A stretch of DNA of 64,000 nucleotides from an uncultured Nonlabens sp. (GTDB taxonomy: Bacteria > Bacteroidota > Bacteroidia > Flavobacteriales > Flavobacteriaceae), in NCBI RefSeq assembly GCF_947495285.1, contig NZ_CANLXZ010000004.1:1-64000 (forward strand), read 5' to 3'. The notes under the pieces were generated by a model. The model made no database searches. It was not told the origin of the DNA and saw nothing but the letters and a program-made list of their open reading frames with translations. Of this stretch, positions 27,021 to 36,811 are shown piece by piece. Each line of letters starts with the position of its first letter. Positions within the stretch are counted from its first letter, which is position 1. The translations under genes and the position numbers were made by a program.

Positions 27021-27550
27021 ATGTTTACTTTAATTTTAAACCTAGTCTTGGGATAGGTCTTCTGCTGTTCTAAATTAGAAGTGAACCAGTAATAGTGATT
27101 TTTAAAGAAGGTCTATTTCTTGTTCTCGCTTTGATAGTTTAGAGAAGATATAGGGTATGCTTTGTTTATTCTTAAATGATTGTGAGTAACATTAGAGGAT
27201 TTTAATTATTTCCTGATACCCCAAAGTGTTTTATCTAATAGTAAGTGGGCAAAACACTAGTGTAAAGCAAACCCTTTCTGACATTCGTTTTTCCTTTCAT
27301 TAACTTTTTTAATTCAATAGATAAACGCAGCTTTTAGTAGGATATTTTTTTGTTACAAGGTGGAATGGATGGTTTAATCTACTTAAATTTTTGATTTTTT
27401 GCGCCTGCCTTATAAAGAAGTAGTGGTTAAGAATGATGCAGACGTTGTGTCTATTTGTAATGGGTGGTGTCTTTTTAGTTCTGCTTTTCTTCTTTTTTCG
27501 ATTTTTGAAGTTTTAACATCTTGTTTATTTTATGGTTATGTTTATGAAAT
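27021..27550. other. intergenic stretch, probably further decayed insertion DNA
   Basis: About 530 T-rich bases upstream of the transposase remnant. No intact gene, RNA or clear repeat was seen. Confidence 0.4.
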
Positions 27551-27587
27551 AAAAAAAAGCTTAATGATCTTCTAGTCATTAAGCTTT
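27551..27587 (-). terminator. terminator of the SPOR-domain gene
   Basis: AAAGCTTAATGA (27556-27567), 8-base loop, TCATTAAGCTTT (27576-27587), with a long A tract on the left that becomes the T run on the minus strand. Confidence 0.88.
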
Positions 27588-27647
27588 CTGTATATATTTA
27601 ATTTTTTAATGTTATAGAGAATAATAGAAGTTGCTATATTGATGGAG

Positions 27648-28022
27648 TTAAGGTTTTAGAATAAGTGCATTAGGGTACTCTTCCTTTATTACCATTAAAG
27701 CTCTTTCTGCTTTTAGCCTACTTCTATAGGTTCCAACACATATTTTATGATAAGGATGTTCCCATAATAATTCTGATTTCCATTTATGATTTAGGGCATC
27801 ATATTGACTTTTTGTTGCTATCGCTTTATTCCGTTCACCGTAAAAAATTTGTATGGTGTAGTATTCTTTAAAGTCGCCAGATTTGTCCATTGAAATTTTT
27901 GTAGAAACTAATGCATCTACTTTTTGCTTGTCTATTTGCATTGGTTCTTGTGCAATACCTTGAAAGGCAATGTTCAACATAATAAAACTTACTAGTAATA
28001 TTTGTATTTTATTTTTTAACAT
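27648..28022 (-). CDS. SPOR-domain periplasmic protein
   Basis: 124 residues with a signal peptide (cleavage near IAQ at 25). The C-terminal ~75 residues (YTIQIFYGERNKAIA, HKICVGTYRSRLKAERAL, EEYPNALILKP) form a SPOR domain, which binds glycan strands lacking stem peptides. It is divergent from actA, a neighbourhood common in flavobacteria. It probably associates with peptidoglycan at division or remodelling sites; the exact role is unknown. Confidence 0.87.
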   Translation of the reverse strand: MLKNKIQILLVSFIMLNIAFQGIAQEPMQIDKQKVDALVSTKISMDKSGDFKEYYTIQIFYGERNKAIATKSQYDALNHKWKSELLWEHPYHKICVGTYRSRLKAERALMVIKEEYPNALILKP

Positions 28023-28044
28023 AGTTCTTTGTTCTGTTTCTGTT

Positions 28045-28060
28045 AGCTTTCGCGAAAGCG
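28045..28060. repeat. 16-bp palindrome, one-mismatch copy
   Basis: AGCTTTCGCGAAAGCG, 22 bp upstream of the SPOR gene start, in the divergent promoter region between this gene and actA. Confidence 0.9.
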
Positions 28061-28130
28061 AATCTATTTAGAATGATTTTAAATTATTTTCTTCATTTTA
28101 CTCACTGGCAAAAATAAACGATTTATGACC

Positions 28131-28138
28131 TATTTTTG
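28131..28138 (+). promoter_or_regulatory. probable -7 element of the act operon
   Basis: TATTTTTG matches TAnnTTTG, 71 bp before the actA ATG. A TTTG at -33 distance is missing, so activity may need a regulator. Confidence 0.4.
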
Positions 28139-28209
28139 CAGAAGCATTTACGATACGGTAAAATACTGTAATTATTGTGCCAAAGTTATAGTAATATTCA
28201 TTAAGCGAG

Positions 28210-29541
28210 ATGATAAATAGGAAATTACATTTTTCCGCATGGCAGTTTATGCTAGCGTTTGTTTTCGTAACACTATGTTCTATTAGTGTTTATGGACAGG
28301 ATGCTACCACCTCAGATGGTGAGCCAGCGGCGCCTGTAGAAGCTACTAGCGGTGGAGACGCTGCTTTAGGAGAGGCTCTTTTTAAAGCTAATTGTGCATC
28401 GTGTCACAAATTGTACAAAAAAGCGGTCGGTCCGGCCCTTTTTCAGGTAAGTCAGCGTCACGATAGGGAGTGGCTTTATAGTTGGATTAAAAATTCAGCG
28501 GCGTTAATAGCTACTGGAGACGCAGAGGCGGTTGCTATTTATAATGAGTACAATCAGTCTAATATGAATGCTTTTCCGCAGCTTTCTAATACTGATATTG
28601 ATAACATCATTGCTTATACAGATACTGAAAAGCCAGTGGCTGCCTCAACTACTGTAGATAAGAGTTCTTCATCTGTTCCTAGTGATTCTTCAGTCTCTAA
28701 TAATATTATTTTAGGTGCGCTAGCGGTAGTTTTATTGCTGTTAGTAGTATTGTTGATAGTTGTAAATAAGACATTGAAAAGATTTGCTGAGGCTAATGGT
28801 ATTCAAACAGAGTTTGAAAAGGAAGAGCGTACTCCTATTTGGAAAGCGTTCGTTCAAAATCAGTTTTTAGTGTTGGTTACTTCTGTGTTTTTGTTGTTAG
28901 CGAGTGCCTATTTTGCATACGGCGCGCTAATGAGTGTAGGTGTTGATCAAGGCTATGCTCCAGTGCAGCCTATTCATTATTCTCATAGAATACATGCTGG
29001 TTCTAATCAGATAGATTGTAAGTATTGTCACTCTAGCGCCCGTGAATCTAAACATTCTGGTATCCCTTCTCTAAATGTTTGTATGAACTGTCATAAGTCT
29101 ATCGGTGAGGTAGCAGACGCTACATATCAAGAAGGTATCGATGAGTATGGAATTGATTATAATAAGGAGATTCAGAAACTGTATGCAGCTACAGGTTGGG
29201 ATAGTGATGAGCAGAAGTTTGTGGGTGAAGAGAGTCCTGTAAGATGGGTTCGTATTCATAACTTACCGGATCTTGCTTATTTTAATCACGCACAACACGT
29301 TACTGCTGGTAAGATTGCTTGTCAGACTTGTCACGGTCCTGTTGAAGAAATGGAAGTGATGTATCAATATTCACCATTAACTATGGGATGGTGTATCAAC
29401 TGTCACCGTGAGACTAATGTAGATCTTCAGGGTAACGGATATTATGAACAAATTCACAAAGAACTTTCTGAGGCTCGTGGTGGTCGTCAATTGACTATCG
29501 CAGATTTAGGAGGACTTGAATGTGGTAAATGCCACTATTAA
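28210..29541 (+). CDS. actA: alternative complex III, multiheme cytochrome c subunit ActA
   Basis: 443 residues. A signal sequence leads a class-I cytochrome c domain with CASCH near residue 62. Two hydrophobic helices follow (about 165-190 and 215-240), then a multiheme region with CKYCH, CMNCH, CQTCH, CINCH and CGKCH, i.e. six CxxCH motifs in all. In alternative complex III this subunit conducts electrons from the iron-sulfur subunit towards the terminal acceptor. It opens the act operon, with 20 bp to actB. The additional N-terminal monoheme domain is fused to the five-heme part. Confidence 0.93.
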   Translation: MINRKLHFSAWQFMLAFVFVTLCSISVYGQDATTSDGEPAAPVEATSGGDAALGEALFKANCASCHKLYKKAVGPALFQVSQRHDREWLYSWIKNSAALIATGDAEAVAIYNEYNQSNMNAFPQLSNTDIDNIIAYTDTEKPVAASTTVDKSSSSVPSDSSVSNNIILGALAVVLLLLVVLLIVVNKTLKRFAEANGIQTEFEKEERTPIWKAFVQNQFLVLVTSVFLLLASAYFAYGALMSVGVDQGYAPVQPIHYSHRIHAGSNQIDCKYCHSSARESKHSGIPSLNVCMNCHKSIGEVADATYQEGIDEYGIDYNKEIQKLYAATGWDSDEQKFVGEESPVRWVRIHNLPDLAYFNHAQHVTAGKIACQTCHGPVEEMEVMYQYSPLTMGWCINCHRETNVDLQGNGYYEQIHKELSEARGGRQLTIADLGGLECGKCHY

Positions 29542-29561
29542 TAATATAGTTTTAGATATTT

Positions 29562-32500
29562 ATGGCTACTACTAAGAAATACTGGAAAAGCACTGCGCAA
29601 CTTGATGATAGCAATGAGATTGTAAAAAATCTTGAGCAGAATGAGTTTGCGAGTCCTATTCCTTCTGATGAGTTTTTAGGAAATGATGAGACGATGGAGT
29701 CTTCTAGCACTTCACGACGTGATTTTCTAAAGTATGTCGGTTTTAGTACTGCGGCAGCATCGCTTGCGGCATGTGAAGGACCGGTTATATACTCTGTGCC
29801 TTACGTTAATCAACCAGAGCAAATCATTCCTGGAATGGCTAACTATTATGCGACTACCATCGCAAATGGTTATGATTTTGCTAGTGTTTTGGTTAAAACT
29901 CGTGAAGGTCGTCCTATCAAGATAGAGAGTAATAAAGATGCAATGTATCGCGGTCATGCTAATGCTCGTGTTCACGCCTCTGTACTATCTTTATATGACA
30001 ACAACAGATTGAAAACTCCTATGATTAAAGGAGTTGAATCTAATTGGGAAGAGTTTGATAAGCAAGTTGCAAATCAATTGTCTTCTTTGAATGGAAAAGA
30101 GCTAGTTGTGTTATCACAAACGTTTGCTAGTCCATCAGTAAATAAGATTTTTGCACAGTTAAAAGAGAAATATTCTAATGTGCGTGTCGTTACTTATGAC
30201 TCCGTAGGTGAAGATGCTGCTCTTGCTGCCTTTGAGGCTAGATATGGCTCTAGAGCTTTAGCCGATTATGATTTTACCGATGCAGAAACTATTGTTTCTA
30301 TAGGGGCTGATTTTGTAGGTGACTGGCAAGGTGGCGGTTTTGATAAAGGATATGCAAAGTCTCGTGTTCCTAAGAATGGTAAAATGTCTCAACATATACA
30401 ATATGAGGCAAATTTATCTTTATCTGGTTCTAATGCAGATAGACGTTATCCTGTAACGCCTACTGAGCAAAAAAATATTATTGCTGCGTTATACAGTAAA
30501 ATAGTAGGTGGAGGAGCAAATGTTTCTCTGTCTGATAAAGTTGCTAAATCTGTCGAGCAAACGGCTATTAGCCTTAAGCGTGCAGGTAGTAAAGCTGTTG
30601 TTCTTTGTGGTGTTCCTGATCAAGCAGCACATCAATTAACCATTGCGATAAATGAAGCGTTAAGATCAACTCTTGTTGATACAGATTCTCCTATCATGAC
30701 TCGTCAAGGTAATCGTAAGTCTGTTGATACTTTGGTTAAAGATATGAGCGCAGGTAAGGTAGGTGCTATTTTTATAGCAGGTGTTGATCCTGTTTATAGC
30801 TATGATGATAGTGACGCTTTCGCGAAAGCGTTAGAAAAAGTGTCTCTTAGAGTATCTTTTGCATCTTCAATGAATGCTACAGCTGAAAAGTGTAATTATG
30901 TTGCTACTACTCCTCATTTCCTTGAGTCTTGGGGTGATACTGAAATTAAGAAAGGTCGTGTGTATTTAACGCAGCCTACTATTAACCCAATATTTAAGAC
31001 AAGACAATTACAAGATACATTACTAAAATGGTCTGGTAGTTCTCAATCTTTCAAAGATTTCTTAAAAGAAACTTCTACTGCTGCAGGTGCTAGCTGGAAT
31101 CAATCATTACAGGATGGTTTTTATAAAACGTCTGTTGTAGTTAACGATTCTGAAGCGCAAGTTGTACGTGAAGTGATCAGTAACTCTGCTGCTTTAAGTG
31201 CTATGGCTAGTGCAAAAAAGCCTTCTGGTTATGAGCTTACTTTATATACTAAAACTGGTTTAGGTGATGGTGCTATGGCAAATAATCCATGGTTACAAGA
31301 ATTACCAGATCCTATTACTAGAACGACTTGGGATAATTACGTAACTATTTCTCAAGCAGATGCTGAGAAGGTAGGTGTTATTAATGAAAATGTAGCTAAC
31401 GGTGCTCTTGATGGATCTTATGTAACGGTAACGTTAGATGGTGTACAAAGAAAGCTTCCTGCTCTTATCCAGCCTGGACAGGCTGCTGGAACTATCGGTA
31501 TAGCTTTAGGTTATGGACAGACAGCTGCTATTCAAGAAGAGATGCAGACAGGAGTAAACGCATATCCTTTCTATAAGAATGGCGTTGCGGTACAAACTGT
31601 TTCTGTTAAGGATGCAGGTGGGACACATGAGTTTGCTTGCACTCAATTACAAAATACGATGATGGGTCGCGATATTATACGTGAGACCGATCTAGAAACA
31701 TATAGAACTGTTAGTAAGGATAATTTCAATCCTATGCCTGAGGTTTCTTTAAACCATGTTGAAACTCCGGTTACTTCTCCAGATGTTGATCTTTGGGAAA
31801 GTTTTGATAGATCTGTGGGTCATCATTTCAATATGTCTATTGACTTAAATGCTTGTACTGGTTGTGGTGCATGTGTTATTGCTTGTCACGCAGAGAACAA
31901 TGTTCCTGTTGTAGGTAAGACGGAGGTTAGAAAATCTCGTGATATGCACTGGTTGCGTATTGATAGATATTATTCTTCTGAAGATAGTTTTAAGGCAGAT
32001 GAAGAAACAAAGGATAACGTTGATGGTTTAGGAATGGGTGATTATCTATTCGGTGATGGTCAAGGTGATGGTGCTCTTTCTTCTTTTGGAAGGTTAGAAA
32101 ATCCATCTGATAATCCACAAGTAGCTTTCCAGCCAGTAATGTGTCAGCACTGTAATCACGCACCTTGTGAAACTGTATGTCCAGTGGCTGCATCTTCTCA
32201 CGGTCGTCAGGGTCAAAATCACATGGCTTACAACCGTTGTGTAGGTACTCGTTACTGTGCAAACAACTGTCCTTATAAGGTTCGTAGATTTAACTGGTTC
32301 CTATATAATGGTAACGATGAGTTTGATTACCATATGAACAACGACTTAGGTCGTATGGTTATTAATCCAGATGTTACGGTAAGAAGTCGTGGAGTAATGG
32401 AGAAATGTTCTCTATGTATGCAAATGACTCAAATGACTATTCTTGAAGCTAAGAAAGACGGTCGCATGATTAAAGATGGTGAATTTGCTACGGCATGTTC

Positions 32501-32657
32501 TAATGCTTGTTCAAATGGTGCGATTACTTTCGGAGATATTAACGACAAGGAATCTGAGATTTTTAAAGTAAAGCAACAAGACCGTATGTATCACCTATTA
32601 GAAGAAGTGGGAACTGAACCTAATGTGATGTATCAGGTTAAAGTGAGAAACGTATAA
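29562..32657 (+). CDS. actB: alternative complex III, ActB (molybdopterin-like and Fe-S domains)
   Basis: 1031 residues. SSTSRRDFLKYVGF (near 50) is a twin-arginine signal, followed by a hydrophobic stretch and AACEG. Residues ~90-720 resemble a molybdopterin oxidoreductase domain that in this complex carries no cofactor. The C-terminal part has four ferredoxin-like cysteine clusters (CTGCGACVIAC, CQHCNHAPCETVC, CVGTRYCANNC, and CSLCMQMT with CSNAC). It transfers electrons from the quinol site to ActA. Palindrome copy 30815-30830 encodes AFAKA inside the B1 domain. Confidence 0.95.
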   Translation: MATTKKYWKSTAQLDDSNEIVKNLEQNEFASPIPSDEFLGNDETMESSSTSRRDFLKYVGFSTAAASLAACEGPVIYSVPYVNQPEQIIPGMANYYATTIANGYDFASVLVKTREGRPIKIESNKDAMYRGHANARVHASVLSLYDNNRLKTPMIKGVESNWEEFDKQVANQLSSLNGKELVVLSQTFASPSVNKIFAQLKEKYSNVRVVTYDSVGEDAALAAFEARYGSRALADYDFTDAETIVSIGADFVGDWQGGGFDKGYAKSRVPKNGKMSQHIQYEANLSLSGSNADRRYPVTPTEQKNIIAALYSKIVGGGANVSLSDKVAKSVEQTAISLKRAGSKAVVLCGVPDQAAHQLTIAINEALRSTLVDTDSPIMTRQGNRKSVDTLVKDMSAGKVGAIFIAGVDPVYSYDDSDAFAKALEKVSLRVSFASSMNATAEKCNYVATTPHFLESWGDTEIKKGRVYLTQPTINPIFKTRQLQDTLLKWSGSSQSFKDFLKETSTAAGASWNQSLQDGFYKTSVVVNDSEAQVVREVISNSAALSAMASAKKPSGYELTLYTKTGLGDGAMANNPWLQELPDPITRTTWDNYVTISQADAEKVGVINENVANGALDGSYVTVTLDGVQRKLPALIQPGQAAGTIGIALGYGQTAAIQEEMQTGVNAYPFYKNGVAVQTVSVKDAGGTHEFACTQLQNTMMGRDIIRETDLETYRTVSKDNFNPMPEVSLNHVETPVTSPDVDLWESFDRSVGHHFNMSIDLNACTGCGACVIACHAENNVPVVGKTEVRKSRDMHWLRIDRYYSSEDSFKADEETKDNVDGLGMGDYLFGDGQGDGALSSFGRLENPSDNPQVAFQPVMCQHCNHAPCETVCPVAASSHGRQGQNHMAYNRCVGTRYCANNCPYKVRRFNWFLYNGNDEFDYHMNNDLGRMVINPDVTVRSRGVMEKCSLCMQMTQMTILEAKKDGRMIKDGEFATACSNACSNGAITFGDINDKESEIFKVKQQDRMYHLLEEVGTEPNVMYQVKVRNV
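30815..30830. repeat. 16-bp palindrome, copy 6
   Basis: Exact copy inside actB, read as (D)AFAKA(L); symmetry extends to A...T. Confidence 0.95.
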
Positions 32658-32684
32658 TTAACTAGCAAAACTAATCAAGATATT

Positions 32685-34121
32685 ATGGCTCATTATGAAG
32701 CGTCCATAAGAAGACCTCTTGTTACAGGAGATAAAACATATTCTGATGTAACAAGAGACATCGCTGCACCAGTAGAAGGTGTTGCAAATAAGCAATGGTG
32801 GATTGTGTTTACAATCGCTCTTATTGCATTTCTTTATGGATTAGGATGTATTACTTATACGATCTCGACTGGTATTGGAGTTTGGGGATTGAACAAGACT
32901 ATAGGATGGGCTTGGGATATTACTAACTTTGTATGGTGGGTAGGAATCGGTCATGCTGGAACGTTAATTTCGGCAGTTCTATTATTATTTCGCCAGAAAT
33001 GGAGAATGGCTATTAACCGCTCTGCAGAGGCCATGACTATCTTCTCTGTAATTCAAGCAGGTTTATTCCCTATAATCCACATGGGACGTCCTTGGTTAGC
33101 TTATTGGGTATTACCTATTCCTAATCAATTTGGTTCTTTATGGGTTAACTTTAACTCGCCATTACTTTGGGATGTATTTGCTATCTCAACCTACCTATCT
33201 GTGTCGTTAGTTTTCTGGTGGACTGGTTTGTTACCTGATTTTGCAATGATTCGTGATAGAGCTATAACGCCTTTTAATAAAAAGATATACGGAATACTTT
33301 CTTTCGGTTGGTCTGGTCGTGCAAAAGACTGGCAACGTTTTGAAGAGGTGTCCTTAGTTTTAGCAGGGCTTGCAACTCCTTTGGTTCTTTCAGTTCATAC
33401 GATAGTATCTTTTGACTTTGCAACTTCGGTTATACCTGGATGGCATACAACGATTTTCCCTCCTTACTTTGTTGCTGGGGCTATATTTTCTGGTTTTGCA
33501 ATGGTAAATACTCTTCTTATTATCATGAGAAAGGTTTGTCATCTAGAAAACTATATAACAATACAGCACATCGAACTGATGAACATAGTAATAATGATTA
33601 CTGGTTCTATAGTTGGTGTAGCTTATATTACTGAATTATTTGTAGCTTGGTACTCAGGTGTTGAGTATGAACAATATGCTTTCTTGAACAGAGCGACCGG
33701 TCCTTACGCTTGGGCTTATTGGGCTATGATGACTTGTAATGTGTTTTCTCCTCAGTTCATGTGGTTCAAGAAATTAAGAACGAGTATCATGTTTTCTTTT
33801 GCTATTTCTATAGTGGTAAACATAGGGATGTGGTTTGAGCGTTTTGTGATTATTGTGACCTCTCTGCATAGGGATTACCTTCCATCTTCATGGACTATGT
33901 TCTCTCCTACGTTTGTTGATATAGGTATCTTTATAGGTACTATCGGATTCTTCTTTGTACTTTTCTTATTGTACTCTAGAACATTCCCAGTAATAGCACA
34001 AGCAGAAGTGAAATCTATACTTAAAGTCAGTGGAAGTAAGTACAAGACCTTAAGAGAAAATAAAATGACGTCTAACGCAGGAAATTCTTCAGGAGATCCT
34101 ATCGCTCACCCAGGCGAGTAG
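32685..34121 (+). CDS. actC: alternative complex III, NrfD/PsrC-like membrane subunit ActC
   Basis: 478 residues with about ten hydrophobic helices. It belongs to the NrfD/PsrC family of quinol-interacting membrane proteins; the segment VGIGHAGTLISAVLLLFRQKWR is typical. It is paralogous to ActF. It provides a quinol-binding site and probably a proton path in the inner membrane. Twelve bases separate it from actD. Confidence 0.95.
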   Translation: MAHYEASIRRPLVTGDKTYSDVTRDIAAPVEGVANKQWWIVFTIALIAFLYGLGCITYTISTGIGVWGLNKTIGWAWDITNFVWWVGIGHAGTLISAVLLLFRQKWRMAINRSAEAMTIFSVIQAGLFPIIHMGRPWLAYWVLPIPNQFGSLWVNFNSPLLWDVFAISTYLSVSLVFWWTGLLPDFAMIRDRAITPFNKKIYGILSFGWSGRAKDWQRFEEVSLVLAGLATPLVLSVHTIVSFDFATSVIPGWHTTIFPPYFVAGAIFSGFAMVNTLLIIMRKVCHLENYITIQHIELMNIVIMITGSIVGVAYITELFVAWYSGVEYEQYAFLNRATGPYAWAYWAMMTCNVFSPQFMWFKKLRTSIMFSFAISIVVNIGMWFERFVIIVTSLHRDYLPSSWTMFSPTFVDIGIFIGTIGFFFVLFLLYSRTFPVIAQAEVKSILKVSGSKYKTLRENKMTSNAGNSSGDPIAHPGE

Positions 34122-34133
34122 AACTAAGATATT

Positions 34134-34667
34134 ATGTCAACAAAAATTATACACGCTTTATATACTGACGATGATGTTTTACTGCAAGCGGTAAAACAGG
34201 TTAGAGATAAGCACTACCATATTGATGAAATATTCACACCGTTCCCGGTGCATGGTCTAGAAAAAGCTATGGGAATTGCAGATACTCGCCTTGCGATTAA
34301 TGCTTTCTTATATGGAATAGTAGGTTTGTGTGTAGCAACTGCTATGATGAATTATATAATGATAGAAGACTGGCCACAGAATATAGGTGGTAAGCCTAGT
34401 TTTTCTTATTTGGAAAACTTGCCTGCTTTTGTACCTATCATGTTTGAGTTAACAGTATTTTTTGCAGCTCACTTAATGGTTATTACTTTTTATATGAGAA
34501 GTAGGTTGTGGCCATTTAAGAAAGCTGAAAATCCTGATGTAAGAACGACTGATGATCATTTCCTTATGGAAATTGATACACATGGTGCTGATGTTGAAGA
34601 GGCGACAAAGTTTCTTTATGACACTGGTGCAGTAGAGATAAAATTAATTGACAAAGAAGCGCACTAA
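34134..34667 (+). CDS. actD: alternative complex III, ActD (DUF3341)
   Basis: 177 residues. The N-terminal half is a small cytoplasmic domain (YTDDDVLLQAVKQVRD, FTPFPVHGLEKAMG) and the C-terminal half has two membrane helices (about 60-80 and 98-120), the DUF3341 arrangement. Structural subunit of the complex. Its stop overlaps the start of actE (TAATG at 34665-34669), so translation is coupled. Confidence 0.93.
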   Translation: MSTKIIHALYTDDDVLLQAVKQVRDKHYHIDEIFTPFPVHGLEKAMGIADTRLAINAFLYGIVGLCVATAMMNYIMIEDWPQNIGGKPSFSYLENLPAFVPIMFELTVFFAAHLMVITFYMRSRLWPFKKAENPDVRTTDDHFLMEIDTHGADVEEATKFLYDTGAVEIKLIDKEAH

Positions 34668-35371
34668 TGAATAGATCTGTAAAAACGTTCTTGTTTGCAT
34701 TTGCTTCAATTCTTGTTGTTTCCTGTGGAGGAGATGATAAGTCGACAGCAACTGATTCGAATAGAAGTGTTCAGTATTTTCCTAATATGTATGAGTCTGT
34801 AGGTTACGAGACTTACCAAGAGGGAGAAGTATTTCCTGGAAATGTAGAAGCTCAATTACCTGTTGAAGGTACTGTTTCTCGAGGGTGGATGCCATATGAT
34901 TATGAGGATACTAATGAAGGTTACGCTTCCGCGAAAGCCAACTTAAAAAATCCACTTCCATATACGGAGGCTAATTTAACTAATGGTGAGGCTCTTTTTG
35001 GAATTTATTGTGCTATATGTCACGGTAAAAAAGGTGATGGTCAAGGTGCTTTAGTTAAATCTGAAAAGATATTAGGTGTACCTAGTTATGATGCTCGAGA
35101 TATTTCACAAGGTTCTATTTATCATGTTATGTATTATGGTATAAATTATATGGGTTCTTATGCCGCTCAAACTTCTATAGAGGAGAGATGGCAAATAGCT
35201 CATCATGTAGATGCTTTAACTAGAGATTTGAAAGGTCAGGCTCGTCAAGAGTTTATTCCAGAAGTTTCTAACAAAGATGAAAAGGCGATGATGGATGTTC
35301 ACCACGTTGAGGAAGCTCATAGTGTTGATGATCACGCTACAGAAAATGAACCAACAACGGATGGGCATTAA
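34667..35371 (+). CDS. actE: alternative complex III, monoheme cytochrome c lipoprotein ActE
   Basis: 234 residues. Lipoprotein signal with lipobox VVSCGG (Cys20), then a cytochrome c domain with CAICH (heme attachment near 115) and a distal Met candidate (YMGSYA). The C-terminus is rich in His, Asp and Glu. It is probably the electron exit to the oxidase encoded downstream. A degenerate palindrome copy at 34924-34939 encodes ASAKA. Confidence 0.93.
   Translation: MNRSVKTFLFAFASILVVSCGGDDKSTATDSNRSVQYFPNMYESVGYETYQEGEVFPGNVEAQLPVEGTVSRGWMPYDYEDTNEGYASAKANLKNPLPYTEANLTNGEALFGIYCAICHGKKGDGQGALVKSEKILGVPSYDARDISQGSIYHVMYYGINYMGSYAAQTSIEERWQIAHHVDALTRDLKGQARQEFIPEVSNKDEKAMMDVHHVEEAHSVDDHATENEPTTDGH
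34924..34939. repeat. 16-bp palindrome, degenerate copy
   Basis: CGCTTCCGCGAAAGCC inside actE: two mismatches to the consensus, still read as ASAKA in the AFAKA frame. Confidence 0.65.
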
Positions 35372-35392
35372 GCCCTAGTAGATATTGTATAT

Positions 35393-36790
35393 ATGTATAA
35401 GGTAACAAGCAAATTAAAGATTGTAGCATTCTCTCTTATTATTTTAGGAGCACTGCTAACTGCGGTAGGATTTTGGCAGGTACCAACTTCTCAAGATGCA
35501 GTTAAAGAAATGCTTGCAAATGAAGCAGCGCACGGAGGCGGGCATGCTGTAGAAAGTAATGATCGTCATGAGGTTGCAATGGCATCTCATGATGATGCTA
35601 TTCATAAGTCTTCTGTTTCAGAAGAACATCATGGGGAAGCTAATCATGGTGTAAGTCACGAAGATGAACATGCAGAGCATGTGTATCATCAATTAAAAAA
35701 TAGACCTTGGTCTGCTGTTTATGTTGCAGCTTTCTTTTTCTTTATGATAGGTCTAGGGGCTCTTGCTTTTCATGCTATTCAGAAAGCAGCACAAGCAGGC
35801 TGGTCACCAGTTTTATTTAGAGTAATGGAAGGTGTAAGTAGTTATATTCTACCAGGTGGAATTATTATGTTTCTCCTTCTTCTAGCTACTGGTTTAGGAG
35901 CTAATCATATTTTTATATGGATGAATGAAGGTGTAGATGTTGTAGGTCATGAAAATTATGATGCAATTGTTGCAGGTAAAACAGGCTTCTTAAATGTTCC
36001 TTTCTGGTTATTCAGGGCTGGTGCTTTTATTGTAGGTTGGAATATTTATAGATGGAACATTAGAAAATTTGGTTTAAAGCAAGATGAGGCTGTTGATGGT
36101 GACATTTCTTGGTACAAAAAAGGCTTTAAGCACAGTGCTATGTTCCTTGTATTCTTTATCGTTACGGAATCTATTATGTCTTGGGACTGGATTATGAGTT
36201 TTGATCCTCACTGGTTCTCAACTTTATTTGGTTGGTATGTTTTCGCAAGTATGTTCGTTTCAGCTATTACTACGATTGCTCTGGTTACTATTTTCTTAAA
36301 ATCTAAAGGTTACTTAGAATTTGTAAACGATTCTCATATTCATGATTTAGCTAAATTCATGTTTGGTATTAGTATCTTTTGGACTTATTTGTGGTTCTCA
36401 CAATTCATGTTGATTTGGTATTCTAACATTCCTGAAGAAGTAACTTACTTCGTTACTCGTATTGAAGATTACAATATTGTTTTCTTCGGTATGGTTGCTA
36501 TCAACTTCTTGTTCCCATTATTGATCCTTATGAATTCTGACTTTAAACGTATCAATTGGTTTGTAGTAACTGCCGGTTTATTTATTATTATCGGTCACTA
36601 TCTAGATATTTATGTTATGGTGATGCCTTCTACGGTAGGTGAGTCTTGGTTTATAGGTTTCCCTGAAATAGGTTCTTTCTTATTTTTTGCTGGTCTATTT
36701 ATCTTTTATATATTCCATACGATATCTAAAGCTCCTTTATTAGTTAAAGGTGATCCTTACGTAGGAGAGAGTAAACATTTCCATTATTAA
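35393..36790 (+). CDS. actF: alternative complex III, membrane subunit ActF
   Basis: 465 residues, about ten hydrophobic helices, related to ActC. The first helix (residues 9-28) is followed by a His-, Glu-, Ala-rich loop (about 45-95) that could bind metals but is probably only a linker. Conserved segments: RPWSAVYVAAFFFF, WIMSFDPHWFSTLFGWY. It is the quinol:cytochrome c oxidoreductase second membrane subunit. The cytochrome oxidase subunit II gene follows after 21 bp in the same direction. Confidence 0.93.
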   Translation: MYKVTSKLKIVAFSLIILGALLTAVGFWQVPTSQDAVKEMLANEAAHGGGHAVESNDRHEVAMASHDDAIHKSSVSEEHHGEANHGVSHEDEHAEHVYHQLKNRPWSAVYVAAFFFFMIGLGALAFHAIQKAAQAGWSPVLFRVMEGVSSYILPGGIIMFLLLLATGLGANHIFIWMNEGVDVVGHENYDAIVAGKTGFLNVPFWLFRAGAFIVGWNIYRWNIRKFGLKQDEAVDGDISWYKKGFKHSAMFLVFFIVTESIMSWDWIMSFDPHWFSTLFGWYVFASMFVSAITTIALVTIFLKSKGYLEFVNDSHIHDLAKFMFGISIFWTYLWFSQFMLIWYSNIPEEVTYFVTRIEDYNIVFFGMVAINFLFPLLILMNSDFKRINWFVVTAGLFIIIGHYLDIYVMVMPSTVGESWFIGFPEIGSFLFFAGLFIFYIFHTISKAPLLVKGDPYVGESKHFHY

Positions 36791-36811
36791 AACCCATAGA
36801 AAACTACTGTA

